From positions 1,570-14,440 of the forward strand of contig PCVE01000110.1 of the NCBI GenBank assembly GCA_002762705.1: a stretch of DNA of 12,871 nt. The letters are read 5' to 3'. A program made the translations under genes and the position numbers. A model generated the notes under the pieces. It made no database searches. It had not been told where the DNA came from and saw only the letters and a list, made by a program, of their open reading frames with translations. Below, piece after piece: positions 11,969-12,871 of this stretch. Positions within the stretch are counted from its first letter, which is position 1. The number at the start of each line of letters is the position of its first letter. The DNA is from Candidatus Woesearchaeota archaeon CG11_big_fil_rev_8_21_14_0_20_43_8 (GTDB lineage: Archaea; Nanobdellota; Nanobdellia; Woesearchaeales; CG08-08-20-14).

Positions 11969-12871
11969 ATGAAATGTCCTATCTGCGATAAACAAAAAAC
12001 AGTGAGACAGCTGTCTAGACACAAAGAGTTCAGGATTCTGTTCTGTGATGGCTGTAGATTAAGATTTTCTGATCCAATGAAAAATCCCGGTATGAGGTAC
12101 TATGAAACCTCGAATCTCTATAAAGACAATCGAGATCTAAATAAGGTGGCTAGAATCCCGAACCACGATTGGCGATTTATCACATTTCTCAAGAATTACA
12201 GAAAAACAGATGGAAAAAAAATATTAGACATTGGCTGTGGTGATGGCGGTTTTTTGGCATTAGCTAGAGAAAAAGGCTTCAAGGTATATGGTGTCGACCA
12301 CGACCGACGAAGTGCAGTGCTTGCTAAATCACTTTACAAAATAAAAACAGTAAAAGTGGGTTCTTGCAAAAACATTTCAAGAAACAATACATGGAAGGGT
12401 TTTAGTGTTGTGACATTATTTGATGTCTTAGAACATGTATCTAATCCAATAGATACCCTGAAAACAGCGTCAGGTTTGATCAAGAAAGGCGGAACAATTT
12501 GCATATCTGTGCCAAGATTTGATCGTAAACCCATTTTATTTGATATTGAAGTTGATTTCCCACCCCACCATTTTACTTTGTGGACTCCGCAATCACTAGA
12601 AAAAGCACTTTCAGCAGCAGGATTTAGCGATATCAAGATCATAAAAAAACCACTGATGATAAATGACTTCCGTCCACACCTCATATGGCGTTTTAAACGC
12701 CTGTTAAAAGGATCTAATCCAACAAAGAATACAAAAATGACAAGTAAAGGTAATCTAAGTAAAGGCATATCACTAAAGAGACTGATAAAGGGAATCTCGT
12801 TACCATCAACAATGCTAGCAGATGCTATTTTGAAATCTCTAAAAATCGGGCGCGGCCACACATTACTGGCC
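11969..12871 (+). CDS. Class I SAM-dependent methyltransferase with N-terminal zinc ribbon (partial, 3' end beyond the window)
   Basis: The frame is open for 301 codons to the window edge. An N-terminal zinc ribbon has CPIC (Cys3, Cys6) and CDGC (Cys26, Cys29). The methyltransferase domain follows: SAM-binding motif I ILDIGCGDGG at 85-94, GVDHD at 108-112 (acidic end of strand 2), and FDVLEHVSNP at 151-160 as in the Methyltransf_23 group. PPHHFTLWTP at 198-207 is also common in these proteins. Zinc-ribbon methyltransferases of this kind are frequent in surface sugar and glycan clusters, where they methylate sugars; small-molecule and lipid targets are equally possible. The first residues MKCPIC fix the start. 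It is divergent from the radical SAM gene. The basic C-terminal part after residue 220 has no motif I recognise. Confidence 0.85.
   Translation, partial: MKCPICDKQKTVRQLSRHKEFRILFCDGCRLRFSDPMKNPGMRYYETSNLYKDNRDLNKVARIPNHDWRFITFLKNYRKTDGKKILDIGCGDGGFLALAREKGFKVYGVDHDRRSAVLAKSLYKIKTVKVGSCKNISRNNTWKGFSVVTLFDVLEHVSNPIDTLKTASGLIKKGGTICISVPRFDRKPILFDIEVDFPPHHFTLWTPQSLEKALSAAGFSDIKIIKKPLMINDFRPHLIWRFKRLLKGSNPTKNTKMTSKGNLSKGISLKRLIKGISLPSTMLADAILKSLKIGRGHTLLA

Overview
The window looks archaeal. TATA boxes of the TTTATAAA/TTTATATA type lie 26-32 bases before start codons with little or no leader. Genes inside operons instead have GGAGG-like ribosome sites and ATGA start/stop overlaps. The phosphoglycosyltransferase resembles the archaeal/eukaryal AglH-ALG7 type, and the toxin-antitoxin families (MNT-HEPN, archaeal AbrB) are common in archaea. 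A small-genome DPANN-type lineage is a guess; no rRNA or marker gene fixes the taxonomy.

Left part (1-3193), accessory region: an MNT nucleotidyltransferase/HEPN pair (minus strand, HEPN cut by the window edge) lies next to a second two-gene module, an AbiEi-like regulator plus a DUF6036/AbiEii-like nucleotidyltransferase. A 136/137-bp repeat of about 95% identity precedes the promoter of each module in the same orientation, so the second module is bracketed by direct repeats. Beyond the right-hand repeat is a plus-strand AbrB/MazE-type antitoxin frame that has lost its start codon. Both intact modules have a palindrome between TATA box and start codon, as expected for autoregulated toxin-antitoxin operons.

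Centre (3194-4713, minus): two translationally coupled, distantly paralogous proteins, each with one N-terminal membrane anchor and an extracytoplasmic domain. I do not recognise them beyond that.

Right of a palindromic TATA box that may serve both directions (4737-4746), a tight six-gene plus-strand operon runs from 4786 to 10378: a polyprenyl-phosphate sugar-1-phosphate transferase, a WbpG/PseA-like N-acetyl sugar amidotransferase, HisH-like and HisF-like paralogs, a DUF354 glycosyltransferase-like protein and a GT9 glycosyltransferase. The HisF paralog has lost the catalytic Asp11 of histidine biosynthesis, which together with WbpG points to an acetamidino-sugar (ManNAc3NAmA-like) pathway. 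The operon therefore probably starts a lipid-linked surface glycan, makes an amidino-modified sugar and extends the chain.

The right end holds a minus-strand B12-binding radical SAM protein, convergent with the operon (stop codons overlap in CTAG), and a divergent class I SAM methyltransferase with an N-terminal zinc ribbon, open to the window edge. By eye, base use becomes more AT-rich from about 9260 onward.
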